A stretch of 64,000 nt of DNA from Rhodanobacter sp. Root480 (GCF_001426645.1 NZ_LMEX01000001.1:2274-66273); one strand, 5' to 3'. Shown: positions 1-9,089, numbered from the stretch's first letter. The notes: generated by a model not told the origin, from the letters alone. Numbers and translations: made by a program.

Positions 1-240
1 ACCCAGCAGAACGCGGCCCTGGTGGAGGAAGCCTCCGCCGCCGCCCGCGCGATGCAGGAGCAGGCCAACGAATTGCGCCAGCAGATGACGTTCTTCCACT
101 TGACCCCGGACGAGGCGGCACCTGCCGCCCCGGCGCCCGTATCCGCTCGCCCTGCGCGGGCGCAGCCGCGTCGCGTGACCAAGGCCATGCCGGTGCGCAC
201 CGCAGCATTGGTGGCCCCGGGCGACTGGACCGAGTTCTAG
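1..240 (+). CDS. Methyl-accepting chemotaxis protein, C-terminal end (partial)
   Basis: The frame is open from base 1, so this is the 3' end of a longer gene. The visible 79 residues match the C-terminal cytoplasmic helix of an MCP signalling domain ([19 protein letters not shown]) and are nearly identical to the same stretch of the complete MCP at 1972-3708, so the two are paralogues. After the helix comes a flexible Ala/Pro/Arg-rich linker ending in DWTEF, which resembles the NWETF-type tether that docks CheR and CheB in enteric receptors. The sensor part lies outside the window. Confidence 0.9.
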   Translation, partial: TQQNAALVEEASAAARAMQEQANELRQQMTFFHLTPDEAAPAAPAPVSARPARAQPRRVTKAMPVRTAALVAPGDWTEF

Positions 241-311
241 GGCCTCGTCCCCGCAGCTATCCCCGGGAGCGGCACGCTGCCGCTCCCTTCTCCTTTTCCA
301 CGGAAATAACC

Positions 312-1346
312 ATGAATTCTGTTTGGATGTCGGCCCGGCACGCGATGCCGGTGCTTGCGCTCGGTAGCGCATTCGCGCTGGCCACCCCAGCCGCCAGCGC
401 CGGCGATTTCAGCTTCGGCGGCAAGGTGTTTGCCGATATCAGTCAGCTGCAGAAACAGGACCACGCGGCGGGTACCGACACCCGTGCGTGGGACGTCGAT
501 CTGAAGCGCCTGTACCTGGATGCGGATTACGCGTTCGACCCCGCGTGGTCGGTCCATGTCACCACCGACGTGAACTGGCTGCGCGGCGAGCGCGACCCGG
601 ACGTATGGCTGAAGCACGCCTATGTGCAGCGGCAGTGGGACGGCGGCACCCGCTTGCGCGTGGGCGTGGACGACATGCCCGCGCTGGCGCTGACCAGCAA
701 GTGGTACGGCTACCGCTACATCGACCCCATCGGCACCTCGATCCAGAAGATCGACAGCGCCGCCGATTGGGGCGTGCACCTGACAGGCGTGCTGGCGCCG
801 AAGGTGGATTACGCCGTGTCCGTGGTGACGGGCGGCGGCTACAAACACCCCACCCACGGCCGCCGCGCCGACGTCGAGGCGATGGTGACGTGGCATACCA
901 GCGAACACACGATGCTGGCGCTGGGCGGCTTCGATGGCCAGCTTGCCGCCAGCGCGGATGCGCGGCCGCTTTACCACACCGCGCGCCGGCTCGACCTGCT
1001 GGCAGCCTATGCCAGTGACGTCTGGCGCCTGGGCATGCGCTACAGCTACGCCAGCAACTGGACCACGCTGTACAGCGTGAACAGCGAGCGCAACGGCAGC
1101 TGGTCGGCCTGGGGCAGCGTGCAGGTGGCGCCGCAATGGAGCGTGTTCGCCCGTTACGACCGGGCCCAGCCCACGCGCCTGAACGATCCCTCGCGCCGCG
1201 CGATGTACGCCAACGCCGGCGTGCAGTGGCAACCGGTGAAGCGTCTGCGGCTGGCGCTGGCGTTCAAGCGCAACGCCCTGCGTCGCGACAACGGCGAGAT
1301 CCGGCGCAGCAATGAAGCCGGTATCTGGAGCGAATACTCGTTTTGA
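312..1346 (+). CDS. Putative outer-membrane porin-like protein
   Basis: The 344-residue protein has a signal peptide of about 30 residues ending AASAGD. The rest is rich in alternating aromatic and polar residues typical of beta strands (WSVHVTTDVNWL, WRLGMRYSYASNW), and the chain ends in Phe (SEYSF), the usual terminal residue for BAM-dependent insertion. These features indicate an outer-membrane beta-barrel, perhaps of the phosphate-selective porin O/P type. The substrate is unknown. It lies between two MCP genes and cheW on the same strand, 71 bp after the upstream MCP, which is unusual for a chemotaxis cluster. Confidence 0.7.
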   Translation: MNSVWMSARHAMPVLALGSAFALATPAASAGDFSFGGKVFADISQLQKQDHAAGTDTRAWDVDLKRLYLDADYAFDPAWSVHVTTDVNWLRGERDPDVWLKHAYVQRQWDGGTRLRVGVDDMPALALTSKWYGYRYIDPIGTSIQKIDSAADWGVHLTGVLAPKVDYAVSVVTGGGYKHPTHGRRADVEAMVTWHTSEHTMLALGGFDGQLAASADARPLYHTARRLDLLAAYASDVWRLGMRYSYASNWTTLYSVNSERNGSWSAWGSVQVAPQWSVFARYDRAQPTRLNDPSRRAMYANAGVQWQPVKRLRLALAFKRNALRRDNGEIRRSNEAGIWSEYSF

Positions 1347-1449
1347 ACCGGAGCGGCGCCATTCCGGCCCCGCTCAAGTTTCCCCTTCAAGCGCCGACAA
1401 AGTCAGGGCAGCAGGACGTCTGCAGGCGTCCGTCAACAGGTAGCAGGCC

Positions 1450-1956
1450 ATGCACGAAAACAACCAGGACGCGGCAACAACGTTGCAGCAGCTCACTTTC
1501 ACTCTCGCCGGCGAGGAATACGGCGTGGACATTCTGGCCGTACGCGAGATCCGCGGCTGGTCACGGGTGACGCGCATTCCGCAAACCCCGGAACATCTGC
1601 TTGGCGTGCTCAACCTGCGCGGCGCGATCGTGCCGATCATGGATCTGCGCCTGCGTTTCGGGCTGGAACGCGAGAGCTTCGGCGACAACACCGTGGTGAT
1701 CATCGTGGCGGTGGAAGAGCGTCTGTTCGGCATCGTCGTTGACGCTGTGTCCGACGTGGTCGACATCGACCCGGCCGCGATCAAGCCCGTGCCCGACATG
1801 GGCGTGGTGGTGGACACCCGCTATCTGAAAGGCCTGGCCACCCATGTGGAACGCATGGTGATGCTGCTGGATGTGGAAAAACTGATGCGTCCTGAAGACG
1901 TCGAAACGCTGGACGCCGCCATGCCGGACGTCCGTGACGTCGAAGTTGCCGCCTGA
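1450..1956 (+). CDS. cheW: Chemotaxis coupling protein CheW
   Basis: This 168-residue protein is a single CheW domain linking chemoreceptors to the CheA kinase. The domain runs from about residue 13 (FTLAGEEYGVDILAVREI) through LLGVLNLRGAIVPIMDLR to a C-terminal VVDTRYLKGLATHVERMVMLL. The length is typical. The start codon follows a purine-rich AGCAGG. It lies 15 bp upstream of the MCP gene, as expected for a receptor-adaptor operon. cheA and cheY are not in the window and are presumably further upstream. Confidence 0.95.
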   Translation: MHENNQDAATTLQQLTFTLAGEEYGVDILAVREIRGWSRVTRIPQTPEHLLGVLNLRGAIVPIMDLRLRFGLERESFGDNTVVIIVAVEERLFGIVVDAVSDVVDIDPAAIKPVPDMGVVVDTRYLKGLATHVERMVMLLDVEKLMRPEDVETLDAAMPDVRDVEVAA

Positions 1957-1971
1957 CCCCGGGGATAGAAA

Positions 1972-3708
1972 ATGAAGCTAAAAACATTCATGGCACGCTT
2001 TACCAAGATGCCCACGCTGAGCGTCAGGACCCGCCTCATCGGCGTGCTCGGCATGCTTGGCGCGATGTTGATTGGCGGCGCGATCATCGGCCTCGGCGCC
2101 ATGCAGATGCAGAACAACGGCACGCGCGAGATCTATCACGACCAGATGGTGCCGGCGAACCTGGTGGCCACCATCACGCAGCGCTCGCTGATGTCGTACA
2201 TCGCGCTGGGCGAGGCGGCGTCGCTGATGAGCCAGCCCGACCAGATGAAGCAGAAGATCGACGACTTCACCAAGTCGCAGGCCGAGATCGCCGAGCTGAA
2301 GAAGAAGCTCGCCGCGCTGCCCAAGAGCCCGGAAATCGAGAAGCTGTACAAGGATTGGACCTCGACCGACGCCGACCTGGAGTCGAACAGCAAGGATCTG
2401 CTGGACGCGTTCGCCGAGAAGGACGAGGCCTCGCCCGACCTGCTCAACATGCAGGTGCGCCCGCTGATGCTGATGCGCCAGGCCACGCTGGCCAAGATCA
2501 TGCAGGCGCAGCAGGCCACGGCGCTGAGCATCTACGACGGACAGGTGAGCCGCTACCAGACGGTGCGGGCTTTTACGCTGGCCGCGCTTGGCGGTGGCTT
2601 GCTGGTGGCGTTGATCGTCGGGGTGCTGCTGATCCGCTCGATCACCGGCACGCTGCGGCGCGCCGTGGAAGTGGCGCATGCCATCGCCGACGGCAACCTC
2701 GGTCACGATATCGAGGTGGGTCGCAACGACGAACTGGGCAAGCTGTTGAATGCGTTCCGCACCATGGACGATCGCCTCAGTGCGATCGTGGGTGAGGTGC
2801 GCCAGGGCTCCGAGGCGGTCAATACCGCCGCGCAGGAAATCGCCCGCGGCAACGACGACCTCAGCCAGCGTACCCAGGAGCAGGCATCCAGCCTGGAAGA
2901 AACCGCCTCGTCGATGGAGGAAATGACCTCCACCGTGAAGCAGAACGCCGAGAACGCCAGCCATGCCAACCAGTTGGCCCGCGGTGCCCGCGAGCAGGCC
3001 GAGCGCGGCGGCGAAGTGGCCAGTCGCGCGATCCTGGCGATGGGCGAAATCAATGCCTCCAGCAACAAGATCGCCGACATCGTTGGCCTGATCCAGGAGA
3101 TCGCCTTCCAGACCAACCTGCTGGCGTTGAACGCCGCGGTGGAAGCGGCGCGCGCCGGTGAGCAGGGTCGCGGCTTCGCCGTGGTCGCCACCGAGGTGCG
3201 CAGCCTGGCGCAGCGCAGCGCCGGCGCCGCCAAGGAGATCAAGGGGCTGATCGCCGACAGTGCCGAGAAGGTGCGCAGCGGCTCCGAGCTGGTCGACCAG
3301 TCCGGCAAGGCGCTGGCCGAGATCGTGGACAGCGTGAAGAAGGTCACCGACATCGTGGCCGAGATTGCCGCGGCCAGCCAGGAGCAGTCGGCCGGCATCG
3401 ACCAGGTCAACAACGCCGTCATGCAGATGGACGAGATGACCCAGCAGAACGCCGCGCTGGTGGAAGAGGCCTCGGCCGCCGCCCGTGCGATGCAGGAGCA
3501 GGCCGGCGAACTGAGCCGCCAGGTCGGCTTCTTTCACCTGAGCGAGGACGGCGACGACGTGGACGCCGCCGCGGCACAGGCGCGCACGCAGAAAGTGGCG
3601 GTGGCCACCGAGGCCGTGTTCGCCGCCATGCGCAATGCGCCCGCATCGAAAACGTCGCCGGCGACCGCCGACGCCGGCAATGCAAGCGGTGCCTGGAAGG
3701 AGTTCTGA
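1972..3708 (+). CDS. Methyl-accepting chemotaxis protein (transmembrane receptor)
   Basis: The 578-residue chemoreceptor has the classic layout: transmembrane helix 1 at about 22-44, a helical periplasmic ligand domain (four-helix-bundle type) at 45-198, transmembrane helix 2 at about 200-221, HAMP at about 219-272, and a long cytoplasmic signalling helix pair. The CheA/CheW-binding tip is at about 376-412 ([20 protein letters not shown]). The C-terminus is AWKEF, like the CheR/CheB tether pentapeptide of enteric Tar/Tsr. The ligand cannot be told from sequence. The stop codon is directly followed by the cheR GTG start, so the two are probably translationally coupled. Confidence 0.95.
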   Translation: MKLKTFMARFTKMPTLSVRTRLIGVLGMLGAMLIGGAIIGLGAMQMQNNGTREIYHDQMVPANLVATITQRSLMSYIALGEAASLMSQPDQMKQKIDDFTKSQAEIAELKKKLAALPKSPEIEKLYKDWTSTDADLESNSKDLLDAFAEKDEASPDLLNMQVRPLMLMRQATLAKIMQAQQATALSIYDGQVSRYQTVRAFTLAALGGGLLVALIVGVLLIRSITGTLRRAVEVAHAIADGNLGHDIEVGRNDELGKLLNAFRTMDDRLSAIVGEVRQGSEAVNTAAQEIARGNDDLSQRTQEQASSLEETASSMEEMTSTVKQNAENASHANQLARGAREQAERGGEVASRAILAMGEINASSNKIADIVGLIQEIAFQTNLLALNAAVEAARAGEQGRGFAVVATEVRSLAQRSAGAAKEIKGLIADSAEKVRSGSELVDQSGKALAEIVDSVKKVTDIVAEIAAASQEQSAGIDQVNNAVMQMDEMTQQNAALVEEASAAARAMQEQAGELSRQVGFFHLSEDGDDVDAAAAQARTQKVAVATEAVFAAMRNAPASKTSPATADAGNASGAWKEF

Positions 3709-4590
3709 GTGAGCGTGTTGTCCGCCCCGGCTAAGAATGATCCGGCTGCGGCGGGCAGCAATGGCCCCGTGCTGCAAACCGCGGAGTTCGAGTTTCTGCG
3801 CCGTTTCGTGCTGGAGCACTGCGGCATCTCGCTGGGCGACCACAAGCATCAGCTGGTGCAAGGTCGCCTGCAGCGGCGGCTTCGCGCCCTTCGCCTGAAG
3901 GGTTTTGCCGAGTATTGCGACGTGTTGCGGCATGACCCGCAGAGCGAACTGGGTGAACTGGCCAGCGCCATCAGCACCAATGTCACCAGTTTTTTTCGCG
4001 AAGTGCATCACTACGAACTGCTGGAGAACGAGCTGCTTCCCGCGTGGCTGGCACACAAGCAGCGTGCCGGTGACCGCTTGCGCATCTGGTCGGCCGGGTG
4101 TTCCAGCGGCGAGGAGCCGTACGCGCTGGCGATGGTGCTGGCCGAGGCCCTCGCGCGCAACAACAGCACGCTGGACGCGAAGATCCTGGCCACCGACCTG
4201 TCGCCGCAGGCACTGGCCACCGCCCGCAGGGGCGTCTATCCGCTGGACCGCCTCGGCGGCATCAGCGCGGAGCGCTGCCGTCGCTGGTTGCTGCGCGGCA
4301 CCGGCGAGTACGAAGGCCTCGCCAGCGTGCATCCGCAGCTGCGCGAGCTGGTGACGATCCAGCCGCTGAACCTGCTGCATGACTGGCCCATGAGTGGGCC
4401 GTTCGATGCCATTTTCTGCCGCAACGTGGTGATCTATTTCGATCAGCCCACCAAGCAGCGCCTGTTCCGCCGCTACGCGCAGTTATTGCCGGTGGGTGGT
4501 TACCTTTTTCTCGGTCATTCCGAATCGCTGCATGGCATCAACGACGATTTCGAACTGATTGGCCGCACGGTCTACCGGAAACGCGGATGA
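3709..4590 (+). CDS. cheR: Chemotaxis protein methyltransferase CheR
   Basis: The enzyme transfers methyl groups from S-adenosylmethionine to receptor glutamates during adaptation. It has 293 residues, with the helical CheR_N domain at about 20-80 and a Rossmann-like SAM domain with WSAGCSSGEEPYALAM at about 126-141 and CRNVVIYF at about 237. The GTG start immediately follows the MCP stop; a second in-frame GTG lies two codons later. The 3' end overlaps cheD by ATGA, so translation is probably coupled. Confidence 0.96.
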   Translation: MSVLSAPAKNDPAAAGSNGPVLQTAEFEFLRRFVLEHCGISLGDHKHQLVQGRLQRRLRALRLKGFAEYCDVLRHDPQSELGELASAISTNVTSFFREVHHYELLENELLPAWLAHKQRAGDRLRIWSAGCSSGEEPYALAMVLAEALARNNSTLDAKILATDLSPQALATARRGVYPLDRLGGISAERCRRWLLRGTGEYEGLASVHPQLRELVTIQPLNLLHDWPMSGPFDAIFCRNVVIYFDQPTKQRLFRRYAQLLPVGGYLFLGHSESLHGINDDFELIGRTVYRKRG

Positions 4591-5234
4591 ATATTTCGAC
4601 CTTCGCGAAACCCACGGCGCCGCCGCCGCGTGCGCTTCCCGGTTTCGAACATCTGCGTCGCTACTGGGACCCGGTCAGCGCGTGCATGACGGTGAAGGTC
4701 CTGCCCGGCGAGCTGTATGTCAGCACCCAGGAAGAGCTCGTCACCACGGTGCTGGGTTCGTGCGTATCAGCCTGCATCCACGACGCGCGCCGGGGTATCG
4801 GCGGCATGAACCATTTCATGCTGCCCGAGCCGCTGGGCGAACGCGATGGCTGGTCGTCCACCATCAGCCGCGCGGCGCGCTACGGCAGCGACGCGATGGA
4901 GCAGCTGATCAACGGTGTCCTCAATGCCGGCGGCCAGCGCGCCGACCTGCAGGTGAAGATTTTCGGCGGCGGCCGTGTGCTGGCCCAGCTCAGCGATGTG
5001 GGGCAGCGCAACATCGAGTTCGTGCAGCGCTACATCGAAGTCGAAAAGCTCAATCTGTGCGCCTCCGACCTGGGCGACATCTACCCCCGCCAGGTGCAGT
5101 TTTTTCCGCAGAGTGGCCGCGTGCGGGTACGCCAGTTGCGCCGCCGCGACGATGTGGCGCTGGTGGCCGACGAGCGCGGTTACCTCAAGCGTTTGGCAAA
5201 TGATCCGATAAAGGGTGAGGTCGAGTTGTTCTAG
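4587..5234 (+). CDS. cheD: Chemoreceptor glutamine deamidase CheD
   Basis: CheD deamidates receptor glutamines, creating methylation sites; in Bacillus and Thermotoga it also binds CheC. The 215 residues include a 45-50 residue N-terminal extension relative to short CheD proteins. The catalytic Cys59 is in VLGSCVSACIHD and the His76 in GMNHFMLP. The protein ends GEVELF, almost the same tail as the receptor-like protein at 6423-7601 (GEIELF), which suggests a shared docking peptide. It overlaps cheR by 4 bp and precedes cheB. Confidence 0.95.
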   Translation: MNISTFAKPTAPPPRALPGFEHLRRYWDPVSACMTVKVLPGELYVSTQEELVTTVLGSCVSACIHDARRGIGGMNHFMLPEPLGERDGWSSTISRAARYGSDAMEQLINGVLNAGGQRADLQVKIFGGGRVLAQLSDVGQRNIEFVQRYIEVEKLNLCASDLGDIYPRQVQFFPQSGRVRVRQLRRRDDVALVADERGYLKRLANDPIKGEVELF

Positions 5235-5304
5235 CGACCGCGGCGGCAGGCACGCGGATTGACAGTGCTGTCGCATGCGACAGGGTTTGGATTACGGCAG
5301 GGTG

Positions 5305-6405
5305 ATGGACAACATGGAAAGAGTGCGTGTTCTGGTGGTCGATGACTCCGCATTGGTGCGCAAGCTGATGTCGACCATGCTTGCCTGCGATCCGGCGATC
5401 GAGGTGGTCGGCACCGCTGCCGATCCGTTGATCGCGCGCGAGAAGATCAAGCAGCTGAACCCGCACGTGCTCACCCTGGACGTCGAGATGCCGCGCATGG
5501 ACGGCCTCACCTTCCTGGAGAACCTGATGCGGCTGCGACCGATGCCGGTGGTGATGGTGTCGTCGCTGACCGTCGAGGGCGCGGACGTGACCTTGCGTGC
5601 GCTGGAACTGGGCGCGGTGGATTTCTTCGCCAAGCCCGACAGCGACCTGGCCAGCCGCTTCGGCGAAAGCGCGCAGGAGATCTGCCACAAGGTGAAGATG
5701 GCGGCCACCACGCGGCCGCGCGCGCGCACCGCCGTGCGCAAGCTGGACGTGCCGCCACGCCTGTCGGCCGACGCCGTGCTGCCGCGCGCGCAGACCGCGG
5801 GTACCCGTGGCGGCAGCCCGCTGATCGCGGTGGGCGCATCCACCGGCGGCACCGAAGCGGTGCGCGTGCTGCTGGAAGCGATGCCACCGGATGCGCCGCC
5901 GATCCTGGTGACCCAGCACATCCCGGCGGCGTTCAGCGGCCCCTTCGCGGCGCGGATGGACCGCTGCTCGGCGATGCGCGTATGCGAGGCCCGCGACGGC
6001 CAGCCCATCCAGAGCGGCCATGTCTACATCGCGCCGGGCAGCCACCACCTGCTGGTGATGTGGGACGGCGCGCGCTACGTGTGCCGTTTGCACGACGGCC
6101 CGGCGGTGAACCGGCACAAGCCCAGCGTGGACGTGCTGTTCCGTTCGCTGGCGGCCAGCGCCGGGGCGGCCACGGTCGCGGTGCTGCTTACCGGCATGGG
6201 CGACGATGGCGCGCGCGGCCTGCTGGAATTGCATCAGGCTGGCGCCACCACCCTGGTGCAGGATGAAGAAAGCTCGGTCGTCTGGGGCATGCCCGGTTCG
6301 GCCTGGAAGCTCGGTGCGGCTAGCGAAATGCAGCCGCTGGACCATATTGCCGCGCGCCTGCTTGCGCTGACGCGCCAAACTCACGTAAGCGCCACGAGCG
6401 CCTGA
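5305..6405 (+). CDS. cheB: Chemotaxis response regulator protein-glutamate methylesterase CheB
   Basis: This is a receiver domain plus methylesterase domain that removes receptor methyl groups when phosphorylated. Counting from the ATG at 5305 (366 aa), the phosphoacceptor is Asp59 in [12 protein letters not shown]. The catalytic triad is complete: Ser179 (GASTGG), His205 (TQHIP) and Asp301 (GMGDDG), with the same spacing as Salmonella CheB (26 and 96 residues). The frame is open to an upstream ATG at 5275, and another ATG is at 5314. The internal start is preferred because the receiver core begins right after it. Confidence 0.95.
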   Translation: MDNMERVRVLVVDDSALVRKLMSTMLACDPAIEVVGTAADPLIAREKIKQLNPHVLTLDVEMPRMDGLTFLENLMRLRPMPVVMVSSLTVEGADVTLRALELGAVDFFAKPDSDLASRFGESAQEICHKVKMAATTRPRARTAVRKLDVPPRLSADAVLPRAQTAGTRGGSPLIAVGASTGGTEAVRVLLEAMPPDAPPILVTQHIPAAFSGPFAARMDRCSAMRVCEARDGQPIQSGHVYIAPGSHHLLVMWDGARYVCRLHDGPAVNRHKPSVDVLFRSLAASAGAATVAVLLTGMGDDGARGLLELHQAGATTLVQDEESSVVWGMPGSAWKLGAASEMQPLDHIAARLLALTRQTHVSATSA

Positions 6406-6422
6406 CCTGCGGATCGTCACTC

Positions 6423-7601
6423 ATGCTTTTCACTGCCCCCAGCGCCACCAAATATCCCGTCTACGGCGGGCTTGCCAGTGCGGTTGCCTTGCTGCTTGCC
6501 CTGTTCGTGCGCGAAGCCTGGCTGGCGCCGTTGCTGATCGTGCTTCTCACCATCGTGTGGATCATCGAAAGCCGGACACGCAACACTGAACAGGTGCCCG
6601 CGGCGGCGCCCGGCAACATCGAGCCCGTGCGCGAGGCGCTGGATGACATGCGCGGCGCAGTGGTGGACGAGTTGGGCCACGCCACCCGCGAGCTGCACCA
6701 GGGCCTGGACCTGCTGCGCGATGCCGTGCTCGAACTCGGCGGCGGCTTCGACGGCTTGTCCAACAAGACCGCGCTGCAGCAGTCGCTGCTGAAACAGATC
6801 ATCGGCGGGCAGGAGGGTGGTGTCTCGGTGCAGGATTTCGCGGCGCGCACTGCCGACCTGCTGCAGCATTTCGTGGGCATGATCGTGCAGATGTCGCGCG
6901 AGAGCCTGCGCATCGTCTACCGCATCGACGGCATGGCCAAGGAAATGGACGCCGTGTTCGGCCTGCTGCGCAACGTCAACACCATTGCCGAAGAAACCAA
7001 CCTGCTGGCGCTGAACGCGGCGATCGAGGCGGCGCGCGCGGGCGAATCCGGTCGCGGTTTCGCGGTGGTCGCCGGCGAGATCCGCAACCTGGCCAGCAAC
7101 TCCAACCAGTTCAACGAGCAGATCGGCAGCCACGTGGAGCGTGCGCGCGCCGCGATGGAGCAGCTGCGCGGGCTGGTGGGCACCATGGCCTCGCAGGATC
7201 TGAACGTGGCGCTGTCGGCCAAGGGCGGCATCGACGCGATGATGGCGCACGTCACCGAGAGCGACGCGCGTACCAGCGCCGTGGCCGACCAGGTCGTCGA
7301 AATCAGCCGTGGCCTGGGCAGCGACGTGTCCACCACCATCCGCTCGCTGCAGTTCGAGGACATCCTCAGCCAGCTGATCAACCAGACCCGCACGCGCCTG
7401 ATGGAGCTGCAGGAAGTCACCGCCGAGTGCACCCGCGACATCGAAGAGCTGGCCTGCGGGCCGGACGACGCCGAAGTGCTGCAGGCCCACGCGCAGCGCC
7501 TGCGCAGCCGCCTGGCCATCCAGCGCGAGAAAGCCCGGCTGCGTTCGCGCGGCCCGGCCTTGCAAAGCTCGATGGACGCCGGCGAGATCGAGCTATTCTG
7601 A
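6423..7601 (+). CDS. Membrane receptor-like protein with MCP signalling tip and CheZ-like DxxxQ motif
   Basis: The 392-residue protein has a tight N-terminal transmembrane hairpin (about 14-31 and 33-49) and no periplasmic sensor. A coiled coil follows, then a receptor-type signalling tip at 187-212 ([19 protein letters not shown]). Downstream it leaves the MCP pattern: at 308-319 it reads [12 protein letters not shown], with Asp313 and Gln317 spaced like the CheZ phosphatase pair (E. coli D143/Q147 in DFQDLTGQVI). It ends GEIELF, like CheD. I infer a membrane-anchored hybrid that may bind the signalling array and act on CheY-P. It sits between cheB and a STAS gene, so a chemotaxis role is firm but the phosphatase activity is not. 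Confidence 0.75.
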   Translation: MLFTAPSATKYPVYGGLASAVALLLALFVREAWLAPLLIVLLTIVWIIESRTRNTEQVPAAAPGNIEPVREALDDMRGAVVDELGHATRELHQGLDLLRDAVLELGGGFDGLSNKTALQQSLLKQIIGGQEGGVSVQDFAARTADLLQHFVGMIVQMSRESLRIVYRIDGMAKEMDAVFGLLRNVNTIAEETNLLALNAAIEAARAGESGRGFAVVAGEIRNLASNSNQFNEQIGSHVERARAAMEQLRGLVGTMASQDLNVALSAKGGIDAMMAHVTESDARTSAVADQVVEISRGLGSDVSTTIRSLQFEDILSQLINQTRTRLMELQEVTAECTRDIEELACGPDDAEVLQAHAQRLRSRLAIQREKARLRSRGPALQSSMDAGEIELF

Positions 7602-7611
7602 GGAACCCACC

Positions 7612-7908
7612 ATGATCGTCCACCACGACAGCGACAACGATTGCCTCACCCTGCAACTGGGCGAGCGCTTCGACTTCAGTATCCACCGTGAATTCCACGA
7701 CGCCTGCCTGCGCGACGGTGTCGCCCGCAGCTATGTCATCGACTTCAGCGAAGTGAGCAGCATGGACAGCTCCGCGCTGGGCATGCTGCTTCTGCTGCGC
7801 GAGCATGCCGGCGCGGACAAGGCCGACATCCGCATCGTCAACGCCGGTACCGAACTGCGCGGCACCTTGCGCGTGGCCGGCTTCGACAAGCTGTTCGTAC
7901 TGCATTGA
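7612..7908 (+). CDS. STAS-domain protein (SpoIIAA-like anti-sigma factor antagonist type)
   Basis: The 98-residue protein is a single STAS domain. The conserved loop SSMDSSALGMLLLL at about 49-62 matches the phosphorylation loop of SpoIIAA, with Ser54 at the phosphorylated position. The domain usually partners with a serine kinase or another regulator. No kinase or phosphatase of that kind is next to it. It starts 10 bp after the receptor-like gene and ends at the operon terminator, so it is the last gene of the chemotaxis operon. Its role there is unknown. Confidence 0.85.
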   Translation: MIVHHDSDNDCLTLQLGERFDFSIHREFHDACLRDGVARSYVIDFSEVSSMDSSALGMLLLLREHAGADKADIRIVNAGTELRGTLRVAGFDKLFVLH

Positions 7909-7970
7909 GCGGGCGCCCGCGTGGCGGGCCGCGCATCCATCCGTCAGTGGGTCATGGGATGGCGGGCATA

Positions 7971-7996
7971 AAAAAGGCTCCTTTCGGAGCCTTTTT
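7971..7996. terminator. Bidirectional rho-independent terminator
   Basis: A perfect 11-bp stem (AAAAAGGCTCC, TTTC loop, GGAGCCTTTTT) with A/T tracts on both sides lies between the convergent STAS gene and the minus-strand secreted-protein gene. It can terminate transcription from both directions. Confidence 0.9.
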
Positions 7997-8022
7997 CGTT
8001 TCCATCGGTGCGCTTTGAAGAC

Positions 8023-8385
8023 TTACCAGATGCGCACGTCCGTGATCGTGGCGGTGAACGCGCTCATGCCGTCCTTGTAGCGGAACAGGCGGCCCACGTC
8101 GAAGCTGACCTTGTCGCCCGGGCCGATGTTGCCGGTGCCGGCGGGCCACACGTCCTTGCTCTGCAGGACGTTGCCCTTGTCGTCCTTGATGTCGATGCGG
8201 ATCTGCCCCGCGGCTGCTTCGGCGCAATGGTTGACCAGGTCACCGCGCAGGGTGATGCGCGTGGACGAACCCACGCTGGTCATGGCCGGCGAGAAGTTGG
8301 CGATAGCGAAATCCTTGACGGCGCAGGCCGCATGCGCACCCATCGGCAGCAGAAACAAGGCAGTGGCGGCAAATAGTATTTTCAT
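8023..8385 (-). CDS. Small secreted protein, paralogue A
   Basis: The start is set at MKILFAATALFLL because it begins a clear signal peptide ending AHA-AC; upstream codons would put unrelated residues before it. The mature protein of about 100 residues has two cysteines (AAC and NHC), which could form one disulfide, and ends in VRIW. It shares its length (120 aa), both cysteines, and the motifs QIRI, VLQSK, WPAGT.NI.PG and GRLFRY with the gene at 8655-9017, so the two are tandem duplicates. I do not recognise the family. It is probably periplasmic or extracellular. Confidence 0.75.
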   Translation of the reverse strand: MKILFAATALFLLPMGAHAACAVKDFAIANFSPAMTSVGSSTRITLRGDLVNHCAEAAAGQIRIDIKDDKGNVLQSKDVWPAGTGNIGPGDKVSFDVGRLFRYKDGMSAFTATITDVRIW

Positions 8386-8654
8386 AGGTGAGTGTCCATC
8401 CGTACAAAGCCAGAACAAGTCGATATACCCATGATCGGCCACGCCGCCGGATTCTTTAGCCGCACCCACGACGATGCACGCCGCACGCCGGCACCGCCCG
8501 TTTTCAGCGGTGGCCGGGCGCAGCGAGGCGGCTCGGCGTCATCGCCGGGCGGTGTTCTTTTCTACGGGGGGATGGCGGTTACGCCGGTGCGATTGTCATC
8601 GTTCGTATCACCGGGGGAGGCCGCCGCATGCGCGGCGGCGATCCCGGCTGGTGC

Positions 8655-9017
8655 TTACCAGGTGCGCACGTTGATGATGCTGACGGTGTAGGTGTCCATG
8701 TCCGACTGGTAGCGGAACAGGCGGCCGAGGTCGAACTTGGCCGTTTCGCCCGGGGCAATGTTGGACGTGCCGGCCGGCCAGCCTTCCTTGCTCTGCAGCA
8801 CCTTGCCGCTGGCGTCCTTCGCTTCGATCCGGATCTGGGCTGCCGAGGCGGTGGCGCAGTGGTTGGCCAGCTCGCCGGCGAGGCGCAGGCGCATGGAGGA
8901 GCCGGAACCGGGAACCTGCGGCTTGAACTCGGTGATCGTGAAATCGGTGGGCGAGCAGGCGGCATGGGCAGCCAGCGGCGACAGCAACAGCAGAGCGGAG
9001 GCAAGCAGAATTTTCAT
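8655..9017 (-). CDS. Small secreted protein, paralogue B
   Basis: The 120-residue protein has a signal peptide (MKILLASALLLLSPLAAHA) and shares length, cysteine positions and many motifs with the downstream paralogue at 8023-8385. It ends VRTW. The two genes are in the same orientation with about 270 bp between them. A GC-rich hairpin (8620-8639, GCCGCCGC-ATGC-GCGGCGGC) just downstream lacks a T tract, so it is at best a weak terminator. The function is unknown; the mature part looks like a small beta-rich domain. Confidence 0.75.
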   Translation of the reverse strand: MKILLASALLLLSPLAAHAACSPTDFTITEFKPQVPGSGSSMRLRLAGELANHCATASAAQIRIEAKDASGKVLQSKEGWPAGTSNIAPGETAKFDLGRLFRYQSDMDTYTVSIINVRTW

Positions 9018-9089
9018 GGGGACGGATCCATCTGTGAGGGGGCGCCGATGTGGGTCGGCATACTCATGGCGGCAATCCGTCGAAAATCT

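Noticed and set aside
1978-4380. 800-codon minus-strand frame
   Set aside because: It is antisense to the MCP and cheR genes, which have clear motifs; the open frame is a GC-bias artefact.
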